A DNA stretch of 64,000 nt. It comes from CAWBRT01 sp963819175. Lineage in GTDB: Bacteria > Acidobacteriota > Terriglobia > Terriglobales > Acidobacteriaceae. The stretch spans positions 1-64,000 of the forward strand of contig CAWFVJ010000021.1 of NCBI GenBank assembly GCA_963819175.1, read 5' to 3'. Shown here piece by piece: positions 9,080-17,930 of this stretch (positions are counted from its first letter, which is position 1; each line of letters opens with the position of its first letter). The notes under the pieces were generated by a model. It was not told the origin of the DNA. It saw only the letters and a list, made by a program, of their open reading frames with translations, and did no database searches. The translations under genes and the position numbers were made by a program.

Positions 9080-9286
9080 GTGAGCATATTTCGAGGTTGC
9101 CCGGGCCGTTGGCTCCATCCGCCAGTAAGGACCGAAGCCCAATTTGTTGGGCTTACAGTCGCCCATACCGCGCCGCAAGACGAACGCGTCAAGGCAGATG
9201 GTGCATCACATCTGCCGCTCGACCGGAGGACGGTTAGTGTAACAAGGAACGCAGACGACACAGCGATCAAACCCAGGAGGTATTAG
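9080..9286 (+). CDS. Hypothetical small protein of the accessory cassette
   Basis: The open frame reads MSIFRGCPGRWLHPPVRTEA from the GTG at 9080 to TAG at 9284-9286. It stays open upstream to overlap the previous gene's stop, and an AGGAGG at about 9022 sits 8 bases before an in-frame ATT, so a rare or mutated start near 9036 is possible and would add about 15 residues. Its last codons (AGG AGG TAT TAG) supply the ribosome binding site of the next gene, whose GTG follows one base later. That tight packing is the main reason to believe it. Basic protein, no domain recognised. Confidence 0.4.
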   Translation: MSIFRGCPGRWLHPPVRTEAQFVGLTVAHTAPQDERVKADGASHLPLDRRTVSVTRNADDTAIKPRRY

Positions 9287-9414
9287 GGTGACAACTATAC
9301 GTAACCACACTAGGCGGAAGAAGCAAACTCGGCGCGCTCGCAGGCTGTCCCCCGAAATCATTGAGCCAGCACGGAGCTTGTTGCAAAACTCGCCGTTGCG
9401 GCAGAAACCGCTAG

Positions 9415-10700
9415 CAGGCTGCTGAAAAACGGACCGATTTTATTGCCCGCTCTCCCAATCTGTCGTCGAGCGATGGGAAACGAGGTCTGTTTGTGTCTCT
9501 GTTCGCTGGCCTATCAACGTCTTGCGTGCCCAGCGGACACACTTTGGCCTTGCACTACGCCGGTTGAACGGACAGGTTCCGCAGGCGCACCAGATTGTAA
9601 GCCGCGCATGCAAAGGTGAACACCCAGTCCACCTTGTACAGCCCACGATGCCGAACCTTGCGAAGCAAGGCTATCGTCTTCAGCCATCCGAAACATTCTT
9701 CGATCCGCTTTCGTTTCCGTTGGCTGATGCGATAGCTTGCATGTCGTGTCGTCCGCTCGTCGATCGCACTGCCGCCGCGCCGTTTGTCATTCTGCGCGAC
9801 ATGCGGTGTCACCTGCATCTGTCGGCACTCAGCCACGAAGTTTGCCGTGTCGAAGCCCTTGTCCCCACCCACCGTTAGCCGCTGCTGGCCCGGAATCTGC
9901 TCCAGCATGAGCAGCGCCGTGTCGCGCTCCGCCGTCCCGTTCGCTTCCCACGCCATGGCATTCACGATCAGCCCGCTGCGATTCTCCACCAGCAGATTGC
10001 CGCTGTAGCTCAACTTGGACTCCTTGCCCTCGCCCTTGCGCGCCAACTTCGCCTCCCGGTCAGTCGTCGATTCATGGGTCCGGTTCGACCGCTGTTCGCC
10101 ATGAAAGTTCACCGTCGGATTGCCGGGATCGCCATCGCTCGGCGGCGGATTCTTGCCGTCCTTCCGCTGATAGCTCTTGATCCCCGCCCACGCTTCCAGC
10201 AACGTACCGTCCACCGTGAAGTGCTCATCCGAGGTCAAGCCTTTCGCCCGCGCCTGTGCCACCACTTGCGCCAGAAACAACTTGGCAACCTCCGCCTCCA
10301 ATAATCGGTCCCGGTTCTTGGTGAACGTGGTCGCATCCCATACCTCTTCATCCAAGTTCAGTCCCACAAACCAGCGGAACAGCACGCTGTAGTCGATTTC
10401 TTCCATCAGCAGCCGCTCACTGCGAACCGAGTACAGCATCTGCAGCAACTGCGCCCGCAGCAGTTTCTCCGGCGCAATCGATGGGCGTCCCTCGCTGGCA
10501 TACATGCGGTCGAACTGCGGCGACAGCCCGCCGAGGACTTCGTCGACCATGGTGCGGATGGCGCGCAGCGGATGATCCTTCCGCACTCGCGTCTCCGGCG
10601 ACAAATAACTGAACATCTGGCTCTGCTGATGATCCGTGCCTCGCATACCTTCTCGTAACATGTATGCCCTGTGGATTACGAGTAGTTTTTCAGCAGCCTG
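9415..10700 (-). mobile_element. IS5-family element, copy 2, in a CTAG target
   Basis: The left end CAGGCTGCTGAAAAAC and right end GTTTTTCAGCAGCCTG are perfect inverted repeats at the tips. CTAG lies at 9411-9414 and again at 10701-10704. Length is 1286 bp. The right CTAG is at the same time the left target duplication of the adjoining IS1182 element, so this copy inserted into the junction of that element. Confidence 0.9.
9555..10646 (-). CDS. IS5-family transposase, copy 2
   Basis: 363 residues from the ATG at 10646 (AGAAGG upstream; 10661 is an alternative start). N-terminal domain blocks are KLLRAQLLQMLYSVRSERLL, LFRWFVGL and DATTFTKNRDRLL. The catalytic blocks are HFTVDGTLLEAWAG, TVGGDKGFDTANFV and RKRIEECFGWLKTIA, giving a complete DDE set. 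No frameshift. It is homologous to but distinct from copy 1, so two IS5 lineages coexist within 3 kb. Confidence 0.92.
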   Translation of the reverse strand: MRGTDHQQSQMFSYLSPETRVRKDHPLRAIRTMVDEVLGGLSPQFDRMYASEGRPSIAPEKLLRAQLLQMLYSVRSERLLMEEIDYSVLFRWFVGLNLDEEVWDATTFTKNRDRLLEAEVAKLFLAQVVAQARAKGLTSDEHFTVDGTLLEAWAGIKSYQRKDGKNPPPSDGDPGNPTVNFHGEQRSNRTHESTTDREAKLARKGEGKESKLSYSGNLLVENRSGLIVNAMAWEANGTAERDTALLMLEQIPGQQRLTVGGDKGFDTANFVAECRQMQVTPHVAQNDKRRGGSAIDERTTRHASYRISQRKRKRIEECFGWLKTIALLRKVRHRGLYKVDWVFTFACAAYNLVRLRNLSVQPA

Positions 10701-10704
10701 CTAG

Positions 10705-12258
10705 GAGCCCGTCCGAGTAAATCGGCAGCGAACCTCTGATAATGCTTGAAACTCACAGGACGGATGTGCCAGCTTTCGAGCATGGGAAAAACCTACCGGC
10801 CCTACCTGCCTGAACAGGATTTGTTGCTGCCTCCCAGTCTTCGGGATTGGTTGCCAGAAGGACACCTAGCGTACTTTGTCAGCGACTTGATCGATGAGCT
10901 GAACTTGAATGCGATCGAGTCGCATTACGAGCAGGAAGAACGCGGATATCCTCCGTACCATCCGCGGATGATGACCAAGATTCTCGTCTACGGCTACTGC
11001 GTTGGGGTGTTCTCTTCAAGGCGGCTGCAGCAACGGCTGCACGAGGACGTAGCGTTTCGGGTGCTGGCAGTGGACAACCAACCGGATTTCCGCACCCTGT
11101 CGGATTTTCGCAAGATTCACCTCTCGACGCTGCAAGGGCTGTTCGAACAGGTACTACGGATGGCGCTGGAGTTGGGGGCGCTGAAGCTGGGACGCATCGC
11201 CATCGACGGCAGCAAGCTGAAGGCAAACGCCAGTAAGCACAAGGCGATGAGCTATAAGCGCATGAAAAAAGAGGAGCAAAAGCGGCTGAAACAGGAGGTG
11301 CGCCGCTTGCTGGAGGAGGCTGAACGCATCGACGCCGAAGAGGATGCGCGTTATGGCCGGAACAGTTATGGAGACGAACTGCCGGCTGAACTGCAGCGAC
11401 GGGAAGAACGGCTGCAACGGATTCGCGCGGCCAAGCGTGCCCTGGAAGCAAGGGCTCGCCAGGAAGCCGAGGCCACCGCGAAGGAGCCGGACGAAAACGG
11501 CAGCAAGCAGGAAGTTAAGCCGGAAGAGAAAGACCAGTACAATTTCACCGATCCGGAATCGCGCATTCTGAAAGGTCCGGACGGTTTTCTGCAGGGATAC
11601 AACGCCCAGATTGCCGTAGAGCCAGGGTTGCAGTTGATCGTCGGGCAGGCCGTCACCCAAGCCGCCAATGATAAGAAACAACTGCTGCCGATGCTCGCCA
11701 CAGTCGAGCACCAAGCCGGACAGAAACCGATCCAGGTTCTGGCCGACAGCGGGTATACCTCCGACGCCAGCCTGCAAGGAATGGAAAAAGCCAAAGTCGA
11801 TGCTTATCTTGCGGTGGCTCGCGACAAGCACCATCAGCGAACTGAGCAGTGCCCACGTGGAGCGCTACCCAAGGGGGCGACGCGCACCGACCGCATGCGC
11901 CGGAAACTGCAGACCCAAGTGGGACGAGCCATTTACGCGGCACGGAAAGCGATTGTGGAACCGGTGTTCGGGCAGATCAAGCAAGCTCGGGGATTTCGGC
12001 AGTTCTTGTTGCGCGGTCTGGACAAAGTGCAGGGGGAGTGGGCCTTGGTCTGTATGGCCCACAACATTTTGAAGCTTCATCGGCTGGTTAGCACGTAGCC
12101 ACCGCGGGTAAAACCCGCACGCAGTCCCCGGGAAGCGAGCACAGCCCGGCAAGTATCTAGGTGCTCATGTCGAACCGGTAGCTGGTTCCGACATCCTTCC
12201 AACACCATCCCCAAGGCTCAATCTGCCGGGCCGGTTGGAGAGTTACTCGGACGGGCTC
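10705..12258 (+). mobile_element. IS1182-family element in a CTAG target
   Basis: Left end GAGCCCGTCCGAGTAA and right end TTACTCGGACGGGCTC are perfect inverted repeats. CTAG flanks both sides (10701-10704 and 12259-12262). Length is 1554 bp. It is the older insertion in the small basic gene; IS5 copy 2 later used its left CTAG. Confidence 0.88.
10782..12098 (+). CDS. IS1182-family transposase
   Basis: 438 residues from the ATG at 10782 (MGKTYRPYLPEQDLLLPPSL), a classic IS1182 start; the frame is open for 12 more codons upstream. First Asp in GRIAIDGSKLKANASKHK, a long charged coiled region (residues about 165-260) typical of this group, then YNAQIAVE, second Asp in VLADSGYTSDASL, and IVEPVFGQIKQARGFRQFLL with the catalytic Glu. 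C-terminus is KVQGEWALVCMAHNILKL. No frameshift, probably functional. Confidence 0.92.
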   Translation: MGKTYRPYLPEQDLLLPPSLRDWLPEGHLAYFVSDLIDELNLNAIESHYEQEERGYPPYHPRMMTKILVYGYCVGVFSSRRLQQRLHEDVAFRVLAVDNQPDFRTLSDFRKIHLSTLQGLFEQVLRMALELGALKLGRIAIDGSKLKANASKHKAMSYKRMKKEEQKRLKQEVRRLLEEAERIDAEEDARYGRNSYGDELPAELQRREERLQRIRAAKRALEARARQEAEATAKEPDENGSKQEVKPEEKDQYNFTDPESRILKGPDGFLQGYNAQIAVEPGLQLIVGQAVTQAANDKKQLLPMLATVEHQAGQKPIQVLADSGYTSDASLQGMEKAKVDAYLAVARDKHHQRTEQCPRGALPKGATRTDRMRRKLQTQVGRAIYAARKAIVEPVFGQIKQARGFRQFLLRGLDKVQGEWALVCMAHNILKLHRLVST

Positions 12259-12409
12259 CTAGCCTGCCACGCCTTCGTTTCCTGCACGACATGGTCGTCG
12301 AGATGCGGGATGAGATCGGCGTGTGGTCGCACTGCAAGCACCTCAATCAGACACCCTCGGTGAGCCCGGCGGCATCCGACCCCTTGATCCCGGGTCAGTT
12401 CCACGGCTG

Positions 12410-12508
12410 ATGGAAATGTTCGGAAATCTGTCACCCGTAGCAGCATATTTGTACGTGCCACAGACAATACTGCTGGCTCTGATCGAATGGAATAGACATG
12501 CTGGCTAG
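12410..12508 (+). CDS. Possible 32-residue ORF coupled to the disrupted gene
   Basis: ATG at 12410 overlaps the stop of the disrupted basic gene (TGATG) and reads MEMFGNLSPVAAYLYVPQTI to TAG at 12506-12508. Mostly hydrophobic, could be a single membrane helix. Supported only by the stop-start overlap. Confidence 0.25.
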   Translation: MEMFGNLSPVAAYLYVPQTILLALIEWNRHAG

Positions 12509-12660
12509 TGATCCTAGCGGGTAATCAATTTCGCAGGCATCTTGGCCTCGCACTAACCCCTTGAGCTCACGCTGCAGGCTGGAAGGAGATGTTTTCAGGT
12601 GCGACCGATCGCGATAACGCCGGTAACGTAGTGTCCTCCCACTCGATCCCGAACGAAGGC

Positions 12661-14065
12661 TTACGCTCCAGTTGGTGTAGACACGGACTTTTCTCCGGGC
12701 CTATGTTTGGCTGAGAGCAGATGGTCGATGGCCATCACGAGGACAGGAGTAGTACAGGCTACATAAATGCTGTCGATCCCAAGAGGATTTCCCGCCATGT
12801 ACCAGGCCGTCGTAGCGGCCGCCGCGGTTATTAGCCCTATCGATGCGCCGCGCCCGCTGCTGAACCTGGGAGCGTAGAACATCAGGACAACAACCACCGC
12901 GATCGTGGTTCGCAATGCGCGAGCGAAAAACATCGTGTTCAGGATCTGCGGAACGAGGATAGCGAAGGGAATCGGGATCAGTCCCATGACGACCGTTGCC
13001 ATCCGGGCGAACCGGAGCGATTGCTTTTCAGTGGCATTCCGGTTCACGAAAGGCAGGTATACATCTTTCAGCAAGAGAGCTGCGCACGCCAGGGCACCGG
13101 CCGACGATGCCGAGAACACTGCCGCGATCAGGCCGGCCACGACGACTCCGCCGACCACCGGGTTCATCATGGTTACCAGGATCGGGAAAGCTTGGGCCGA
13201 CGGGGCGGCTGGGAAAAGAACCTTCGACATCACCCCGATGAGGGCGATCATGAATCCGATGGGTACGATCAGCAGTCCCGCGTAAACGCTCGCCAGCTTC
13301 GCTGTACGCTCGCTTTTAGTCGAGGTTACCGCCTGAATGATGTACTGGGTTGAGAAGATGGCACCCATATTGCCAATCGTCCAGGCGATGATAGTCGGCC
13401 AGCCGATGCCGGTCCAGTTCAGCATCTTCGGGTTGACATGCATCTTCAAGCCCGTCACGCCACCGAGGGCGGCCAGTCCCACGGCAACGCAAATGATCAC
13501 GCCCAGGTACTTCACCGTAACGTGTGCAATGTTCGTGTAAGCAACTGCCGACATTCCACCGGCAGTAACATAGATGACCGACACTACCCCCACGATGATC
13601 ACGGCCAGCACCTTGGGGACGTCCAGGAGAACGGCCACCGTCGCCGCGCCGCCGGCGTACGTCGAGGTATTGGCGACGACAAGAGCGTAGGTCATGATGA
13701 GGGACGTGATGAGCTTGGCATGTGGCCCGTAACTTCTCGCAATTGCGCCTGAGATCGTATACTCGGACCTCTCGTGGAACTTTTTCGCCAGGAAGAACGC
13801 GAACGCGATGAAAGCCACCATCAGCGAGTAAAGATTCCAGGAGGCCGAAATCCCCTTGAGGAATGCAGTCTGGGCGGTTCCGATTGTGGAGCCAACCGCG
13901 ATGAACTCGGACATCATCAGCGCCCCGATGACGATGGCTCCGAAATTCTTCCCGCCTTGCATGAAGCCTCGCCGACGTGCGCGAGCGTTTCTTCATGTAC
14001 ACGCCGATGCTAGTCGTTATGAGGACATACAAAAGGGCGATACCGATCATGATGAGTTTTGCCAC
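12661..14065 (-). CDS. Sodium:solute symporter (SSS family), one frameshift
   Basis: GTG start at 14065 with AAGGAG upstream. The first frame gives MAKLIMIGIALLYVLITTSI, the first membrane helix, and the second frame from about 13968 gives the remaining 12-13 helices, beginning GFMQGGKNFGAIVIGALMMS. Characteristic SSS blocks are EFIAVGSTIGTAQ, YVTAGGMSAVAYTN and the Na+-site-like AAVFSASSAGALACAALLLK. The shift is GCGAGGC at 13966-13972, readable as GC{G,A}GGC (Ala either way), which restores T-S-A-G-F-M-Q. Total about 467 residues, normal for the family. Likely imports an organic solute. It is the last gene of a minus-strand cluster of flavoproteins and transporters, so the solute may be their substrate. 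Which solute cannot be read from sequence. Confidence 0.8.
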
Positions 14066-14187
14066 TAAGAAGCTCCTTCGCTCCTCGATCAGCGGAGCGG
14101 CGCGCGTTCGAGGCCAGCCGCGGTGATTTCAAAACGGCCGGCCTCGATGTTGGAGATCGAAGTTCCCCTGAGCGGAACCCACAGATA

Positions 14188-15564
14188 CTATCGGCCGAGT
14201 CTCTGGGCGGTTTTCGAGGGCGAAAATGCATCGCCGAGGAAAACGTTGTTTGCCAACAGGATCTGCTGCACCTGCTTCACGTCCAGTTCGGGAATCGAGC
14301 AATTACGTTTCACGGCAATGGAGGCGGCCACTCCGGCGGCCTCTCCCGTGACCAGGCAAGGAGCATGGTTGCGAGTGGCTCCTTGTGCGTACTGGGTGGC
14401 GGAGATGCACCGGCCCGCGACCACCAGGTTCTGCAATCCCTGCGGGACCAAGGCGCGGAAAGGAATATCGAATGTGCCATCGTCCCCGATTTCATGGAAG
14501 TGCGCCTGTCCGGTGTCGGGATCGTGAATATCGACCGGGAAGCAGATTTTGCCGATTGTGTCGGAGAACTTTTTCCCTTCGATGATGTCGCGGTCGGTGA
14601 TTTCATACACCCCTTTGATCCGCCGGGTCTCGCGCACCTGCGCCCAGGAGGCTGGCGCGAAGTATGCGTTCTGGAATCCCGGGACGAACTCCCGCAGGAA
14701 TTTGGCGATCTTGTAGATCTGCCTGGTCAGGCGCACCGTTGCCTTCGACAGGTCCAGCGAGTCCGTTCCGTCGATGCCGGTAACGGCCGAGGTGTTCACG
14801 TTAAGGTGGTTCGGCCAGACGGTATTGGTGAACACCTTGTGATCCTTATTCGGGAAGATGCCGTTCTCGAGCACGTAGTCGTTCCATTTTCCGAAGTGCC
14901 CGTTGAAGTAAACCGGGATGGGGTCCGGATAATCGCGGCGCTTCGCCATGGCCGGATTGACCACGCTGATCGTCTCCGCAATCGTCTTATTGTCCGTGGC
15001 ATAGCATCGGATAATCATAGAGACTGGCTGCATCTTGCCAGTCTTTTCATCCCCTTTGCTGCATTTCGCGCCGACGAAGACAGACAGGTCGGCGTCTCCG
15101 CTGGCATCGATGTAGTTCCTGGCGCGGATCGTGCCCAGACCGTCCTTGGCGGCAATCCGCACGCTTGCGATGCGGCCGCTGCCGTCTACTTCGGCCCCAA
15201 CCGCCATCACTCCGACGATGACTTGTACGCCGGCCTCATCCAGCAACTGGGTCGCGAGAAAGCGGAACATCTCTCCGTCCACCGGAGTCACTGCGGAGAC
15301 GAATCCCTTGTAAGGGACGTGTCCGACCGCACCGCCCATTTCGATCAGCTTGTCGACCATCTCTTGCGCCAGGCCGAAAACGGCCTGCTTGCCATTTTTT
15401 GTCATGAAGCTATGCAAACAGTAGCCGGTTGCGGGCACACCGCCGACAAACGTTTTGCTTTCGATCAGGATCGTTTTCGATCCCTGCCGGGCGGCAGCGA
15501 TCGCCGCAGCCACCCCGGAAATTCCACCACCCACGACTAGGACGTCACAACTTAAGTCGATCAC
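14188..15564 (-). CDS. FAD-dependent oxidoreductase (FAD_oxidored, PF12831 type), C
   Basis: 458 residues from a GTG start with GGAGGACATAAC in front. The N-terminus DVLVVGGGISGVAAAIAAAR is the Rossmann GxGxxG for FAD, followed by the acidic ribose-binding residue in ILIES. Family blocks further on are YIDASGDADLSVFVGAK (second FAD contact), RETRRIKGVYEITDRDI and LVVAGRCISATQYAQGATRN with a C-terminal FAD-binding ATG-like motif. No signal peptide, so cytoplasmic. The family is mostly uncharacterised and is linked to oxidation or reduction of small organic molecules. Two paralogues lie upstream (16462 and 19441) with alternating transporters. This is the most diverged of the three. Confidence 0.85.
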   Translation of the reverse strand: MIDLSCDVLVVGGGISGVAAAIAAARQGSKTILIESKTFVGGVPATGYCLHSFMTKNGKQAVFGLAQEMVDKLIEMGGAVGHVPYKGFVSAVTPVDGEMFRFLATQLLDEAGVQVIVGVMAVGAEVDGSGRIASVRIAAKDGLGTIRARNYIDASGDADLSVFVGAKCSKGDEKTGKMQPVSMIIRCYATDNKTIAETISVVNPAMAKRRDYPDPIPVYFNGHFGKWNDYVLENGIFPNKDHKVFTNTVWPNHLNVNTSAVTGIDGTDSLDLSKATVRLTRQIYKIAKFLREFVPGFQNAYFAPASWAQVRETRRIKGVYEITDRDIIEGKKFSDTIGKICFPVDIHDPDTGQAHFHEIGDDGTFDIPFRALVPQGLQNLVVAGRCISATQYAQGATRNHAPCLVTGEAAGVAASIAVKRNCSIPELDVKQVQQILLANNVFLGDAFSPSKTAQRLGR

Positions 15565-15633
15565 GTTATGTCCTCCACTCAGGTTGGCTAAGGCTTTCGC
15601 GGCATGAATGGCCCCCGGAAGCCCGCTTGGTAC

Positions 15634-16152
15634 TCACGAATGTGCTTTCTTCCGCTTCAAATGAGGATAGTAGTCCAGCTCAGCACCCGTTAGTTGTTTG
15701 GTGATGAAGATGATCTGCCCGGTGTGCTGAGCAAAATGCTCGACTACGGCGAAGATGTTCTGCATGACGGAGCGTTCGTAATACGGGATCTTGGCGCGTT
15801 CCAGGAAGCGGTCAGGAGGACACTGCCGCAAAGTATCGACCGCTTCGGCAATCGTTTCTTTCATCAGCCGACGAAGCTCGTCGCCTGTGGCGCAGGAGCG
15901 GGAATAGAACTCCCGATCCCTGTTCCGTGTGTCCGGTATATCCTCGCGCAGCGCCGCGACAATACGCTGGCGAATGTTTCCGCAAAGGTGCAGAACGAGG
16001 TTCCCAACCGCGTTCTGGGCTTCGCCGCTGCGCCACCAGAGTTGATCTAAGGTGAGGCGACTCATGCAATCATCCGCCCAGGAAGAGAGAACCTCAAGTC
16101 GCGTACAGCAGTGCTTGAGAAAGTGTTCGGCGAGATCGTTATCGGTTGGCAT
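15634..16152 (-). CDS. DinB-like four-helix protein
   Basis: 172 residues from the ATG at 16152; the frame is open for 34 more codons upstream but that part is Arg/Ala-rich and unlike the family. The helix-bundle pattern and spaced histidines (NLVLHLCGNIRQRI near residue 50, FAVVEHFAQHTGQIIFITKQ near residue 145) match the DinB/DUF1572 superfamily, whose members bind a metal through three His and some of which are thiol-dependent S-transferases. It sits between two flavoprotein genes in the same direction. A CRP-type palindrome lies about 185 bases upstream. No other clue to substrate. Confidence 0.75.
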   Translation of the reverse strand: MPTDNDLAEHFLKHCCTRLEVLSSWADDCMSRLTLDQLWWRSGEAQNAVGNLVLHLCGNIRQRIVAALREDIPDTRNRDREFYSRSCATGDELRRLMKETIAEAVDTLRQCPPDRFLERAKIPYYERSVMQNIFAVVEHFAQHTGQIIFITKQLTGAELDYYPHLKRKKAHS

Positions 16153-16337
16153 GTGATTTCTCGGCTCGCACACAACCCCGGATTCCGCGGATGCCGCCGC
16201 ACGGGGCACAGCTGGCGACACAGCCGCTCGGCCATTCCCCGCGCGTCTCGACATGTTCGCGATATTCTTATAATCTGAGCAATTACGTGCGAACTGGTTC
16301 CTTGAATAAAGTTTTTACCAACTTGCCACAGGCGCGG

Positions 16338-16355
16338 GTGTGACAATAGTCACAC
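16338..16355. promoter_or_regulatory. CRP/FNR-type palindrome GTGTGACAATAGTCACAC
   Basis: Seven-base arms around AATA. It contains exactly TGTGA-N6-TCACA, the consensus of CRP-class regulators. It lies in the 310-base gap between the flavoprotein gene ending at 16462 and the DinB-like gene starting at 16152, so it could control the latter and the genes after it. I found no second copy in the window. Confidence 0.5.
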
Positions 16356-16461
16356 TTGGGGTGCTTACCCGGAGTTCCTGCTTGCGCCCGTTTCGCATGA
16401 CCTGCTTTGAGCCTGGAACACACCCCGGGGCCCGTGTCGCCGGGCCCCGAGCCTTTGCCGT

Positions 16462-17844
16462 TCAGGGAGTCGCGGCCCGGATTATGCTCCTGCCGCTTCG
16501 GGATGCTCCCAGGTCGACTCTACCGGCGGCGAGTGCGCGTTGAATCACTGCCACAGGCACGTCGCGTGGTTCCACACCATGTTGCACCGCGTAGGCGGCG
16601 GCCAGCGCAGCGGCTTCGGCAGTAATGGCGCATACCGGCAGATTCCTGGTGGAACCGAATGCGATCTCGTCCACCGAAATGCATCTTCCGGCCAGCAGTA
16701 AAGAGTCCACGCCCTTCGGAAGCAAGCAGCGATAGGGCACCCCATAGCCCGCGCCGACGCTGTCCATAATGGCCTTTTCCCCGCCCGGCTCGTGCACATC
16801 GACAGGGCAGTTGGAGAGGCCGATTGCATCCGCGAAGCGCGCCTCATTTCGCACATCTTTTTCGGTGAGAATGTACTCGCCGACGATTCGCCGAGTCTCG
16901 CGCACCCCGAGCTTGGGGGCGACCTCAAGGAAGATAGCGTTTTCGAATCCGCGGACATACTTCTTCAGGAAGTCAAAGACGTTGTAGGCCTGCTTGCGGA
17001 TTTCAATGGTCGCCTTCGTCAGCGTTCGTTCGTCGAGCGCATTGCCGTGGAAGCGCGTGACGTTCAAGCTGATCTCGCCGGGAATCAGTCCGGCCTTGAA
17101 GGTAATGTGGTTCTTGGGGATGATCCACTTGAACCCTTCTTTCTTCGCCTGCTCAATGCGCTTGGTAAGACCGGTCGCGAAGAACACTAGGGCATGGTCT
17201 TCGTTCGTGGCGTTCTCTTTTTGGGGAACATTCAGCTCCCACATGTCATCCTTGTGCTCCTGAAAGTCCCTGGCGACTGCCGGAAAATCGACATTGACGA
17301 GGCGGACGTAGGATGTGATGGGTTGCGTCAGCCCGTCTCCTTTTCGTCCGACCATGTACTCCGCGCCTGCCAGGCAGGCCAGATCGCCATCTCCCGAGCA
17401 ATCGATAAAAGCCTTTCCAAGGATGAGCTTGGGTCCCGATTTTGTCTGGACCCTGATCCCCTTGAGCCGCTTGCCTTCCTTAATAGCCTCGGTTACGGGA
17501 GCATAAAGCAACAGCTCCACTCCGCTTTCTTCGACGATTTCGACGATGACCCGCTGCATGACTTCAGCGTCAAACTGGCCGGTATACTTGCCCCAGTACG
17601 AGCTCCTGATCTCAGGATCGGCACCCTTGTATTGCACGCAGCGATTCAGCAGCTCTTGAAAAACGCCGCCATTGACCAAGCCCGTCGATTTGGTCTGCCG
17701 GCCACCGGTGATCAGACCGCCGAGAACGCCGCTTCCTTCAACCAGCAAGGTCTTTGTTCCCTCGCGCTTCGCCTTTATGGCGGCACAGACGCCAGAGATC
17801 CCGGCGCCCACAACCACGACATCGTATGTACCAAACAATTGCAT
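16462..17844 (-). CDS. FAD-dependent oxidoreductase (FAD_oxidored, PF12831 type), B
   Basis: 460 residues, ATG at 17844 with AGGAG 8 bases upstream. FAD motif DVVVVGAGISGVCAAIKAKR near the N-terminus, then LVEGSGVLGGLITGGRQTKS, FIDCSGDGDLACLAGAEYM, RETRRIVGEYILTEKDV and LLLAGRCISVDEIAFGSTRN. Close paralogue of the protein at 19441-20802 (many blocks identical) and more distant from the one at 14188. No frameshift and no signal peptide. It follows the DASS transporter by 86 bases in the same direction, and the pair looks cotranscribed. Substrate unknown. The duplication of closely similar flavoproteins around transporters suggests related substrates. Confidence 0.86.
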   Translation of the reverse strand: MQLFGTYDVVVVGAGISGVCAAIKAKREGTKTLLVEGSGVLGGLITGGRQTKSTGLVNGGVFQELLNRCVQYKGADPEIRSSYWGKYTGQFDAEVMQRVIVEIVEESGVELLLYAPVTEAIKEGKRLKGIRVQTKSGPKLILGKAFIDCSGDGDLACLAGAEYMVGRKGDGLTQPITSYVRLVNVDFPAVARDFQEHKDDMWELNVPQKENATNEDHALVFFATGLTKRIEQAKKEGFKWIIPKNHITFKAGLIPGEISLNVTRFHGNALDERTLTKATIEIRKQAYNVFDFLKKYVRGFENAIFLEVAPKLGVRETRRIVGEYILTEKDVRNEARFADAIGLSNCPVDVHEPGGEKAIMDSVGAGYGVPYRCLLPKGVDSLLLAGRCISVDEIAFGSTRNLPVCAITAEAAALAAAYAVQHGVEPRDVPVAVIQRALAAGRVDLGASRSGRSIIRAATP

Positions 17845-17930
17845 GGATTGCTCCTAGCCACATCTTCAAGAATGTATTTTCTCAGCTCACACCATTTGTT
17901 TCGAAAACTGCCCCGCTAGCTCGCTCCGGG

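Larger units (their letters stand above)
9288..12410 (+). pseudogene. Hypothetical small gene interrupted by IS5 and IS1182
   Basis: GTG at 9288, 8 bases after AGGAGG, begins MTTIRNHTRRKKQTRRARRL, a strongly basic N-terminus. The gene reaches the CTAG at 9411 where IS5 copy 2 and an IS1182 element lie back to back. After them, from 12263, the sequence reads LPRLRFLHDMVVEMRDEIGV and ends ...DPLIPGQFHG with TGA at 12408-12410. The two ends are in different frames: a net -1 or +2 shift lies near the Glu/Pro codons at about 9366. Reconstructed product is about 90 residues. The stop overlaps the ATG of the next small ORF (TGATG). No domain recognised. Confidence 0.45.

Noticed and set aside
14059..15540. 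493-codon open frame on the plus strand opposite flavoprotein C
   Set aside because: It mirrors a flavoprotein with clear FAD motifs on the minus strand. Its own translation shows no family features and arises from GC-rich codon bias.
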